DNA from: Bdellovibrionota bacterium
Lineage (GTDB): Bacteria > Bdellovibrionota_G > JALEGL01 > DATDPG01
Direction: 5' to 3'
NCBI GenBank assembly: GCA_035292885.1
Contig: DATDPG010000118.1
Coordinates: forward strand, 1 to 32,920
DNA length: 32,920 nt
This document shows, piece after piece, positions 32,799-32,920 of the stretch. Both the position numbers and the translations under genes were made by a program. Positions within the stretch are counted from its first letter, which is position 1, and each line of letters begins with the position of its first letter. The notes beneath the pieces are model-generated. The model worked only from the letters and a program-made list of their open reading frames with translations, had not been told where the DNA came from and ran no database searches.

Positions 32799-32920
32799 AT
32801 GATGCAAATGAACAAAAAGGTATTTTCCTTCCTCATCGCAACGTTATTTCTGGCCGGAATTTCTTCATCGAATGCCGCGGAGAAAAGACCGGTCGAAAAC
32901 CAGAGCACGAGTTCCGCGAA
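32799..32920 (+). CDS. Exported protein, N-terminus only (runs off right edge)
   Basis: The frame is open from ATG 32799 to the window end. A signal peptide is clear (MNKKVFSFLIATLFLAGISS, cut after SNA), followed by a polar stretch (AEKRPVENQSTSSA). In-frame ATGs stand at 32799, 32802 and 32808; 32808 starts the signal peptide most naturally, but the leader would then be only 11 nt. No further sequence is available, so the family is unknown. Divergent from the histidine kinase and preceded by a sigma-54 promoter with CCTGACAC sites, it is a likely target of that two-component system. Confidence 0.62.
   Translation, partial: MMQMNKKVFSFLIATLFLAGISSSNAAEKRPVENQSTSSA

Overview
The window is a gene-dense piece of a Gram-negative bacterial chromosome. 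It carries an MlaFED-type lipid transport system, several lipobox lipoproteins, an LpoB-like penicillin-binding-protein activator, ZapA, two sigma-54 activators and a Hanks-type kinase fused to a TPR array. Together with the GatCAB amidotransferase and moderately high G+C, this fits a deltaproteobacterial-grade lineage (Myxococcota/Bdellovibrionota or an uncultivated relative). The lineage is an inference. No rRNA, tRNA or CRISPR array was seen.

Layout. 1-1317 (-): N-terminal part of a zinc-ribbon/TM/TPR protein running off the left edge. 1363-1892 (+): RHH/RelE toxin-antitoxin pair with its own promoter. 11528 down to 1924 (-): a long, tightly overlapping run of TPR-kinase, alr, mlaE, mlaF, mlaD and purH. 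Its mlaD-purH junction (3371-5020) has been broken open by two small inserted cargoes, an ORF6N protein and an unknown exported protein. 11618-12040 (+): ssb. 12061-13414: a third cargo (small DEYD protein plus a DUF4258/YgiT-type toxin-antitoxin pair) between direct repeats of the 3' end of the neighbouring CsgG-like gene. 16600 down to 13374 (-): lpoB, a COG3014-like lipoprotein, ycfL-like, CsgG-like. 16681-17286 (-): unknown Cys-containing exported protein. 17391-23150 (+): gatC-gatA-gatB-mtnA, a branched-chain aminotransferase and a lipoprotein. 28258 down to 23188 (-): NtrC-type regulator, ftsY, Na/Pi cotransporter, zapA, YmdB-type phosphoesterase. 28451-29158 (+): khpA and a putative molybdenum-carrier protein. 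32628 down to 29143 (-): membrane histidine kinase, second NtrC-type regulator, DUF503. 32799-32920 (+): start of a secreted protein cut by the right edge.

Two signals stand out. (1) The right-edge exported gene and the exported cargo gene at 4440-4826 share a composite upstream element: CCTGACA, then 22 nt, then a sigma-54 -24/-12 element CTGGCAT-N5-TTGCT. The spacing is identical in both, although they lie 28 kb apart on opposite strands. The right-edge copy sits beside a histidine kinase and a sigma-54 activator, which suggests a small regulon. (2) Three short cargoes without integrases are each bounded by direct repeats made of a host gene's end: the mlaD tail, the mlaD-tail/purH-head junction, and the csgG-like tail with its hairpin. 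This looks like repeated acquisition of small cassettes at gene ends, by homologous recombination or an unrecognised mechanism.

No stretch longer than about 300 bases is without a gene or a described repeat. All assignments rest on reading motifs by eye; no database search was run.
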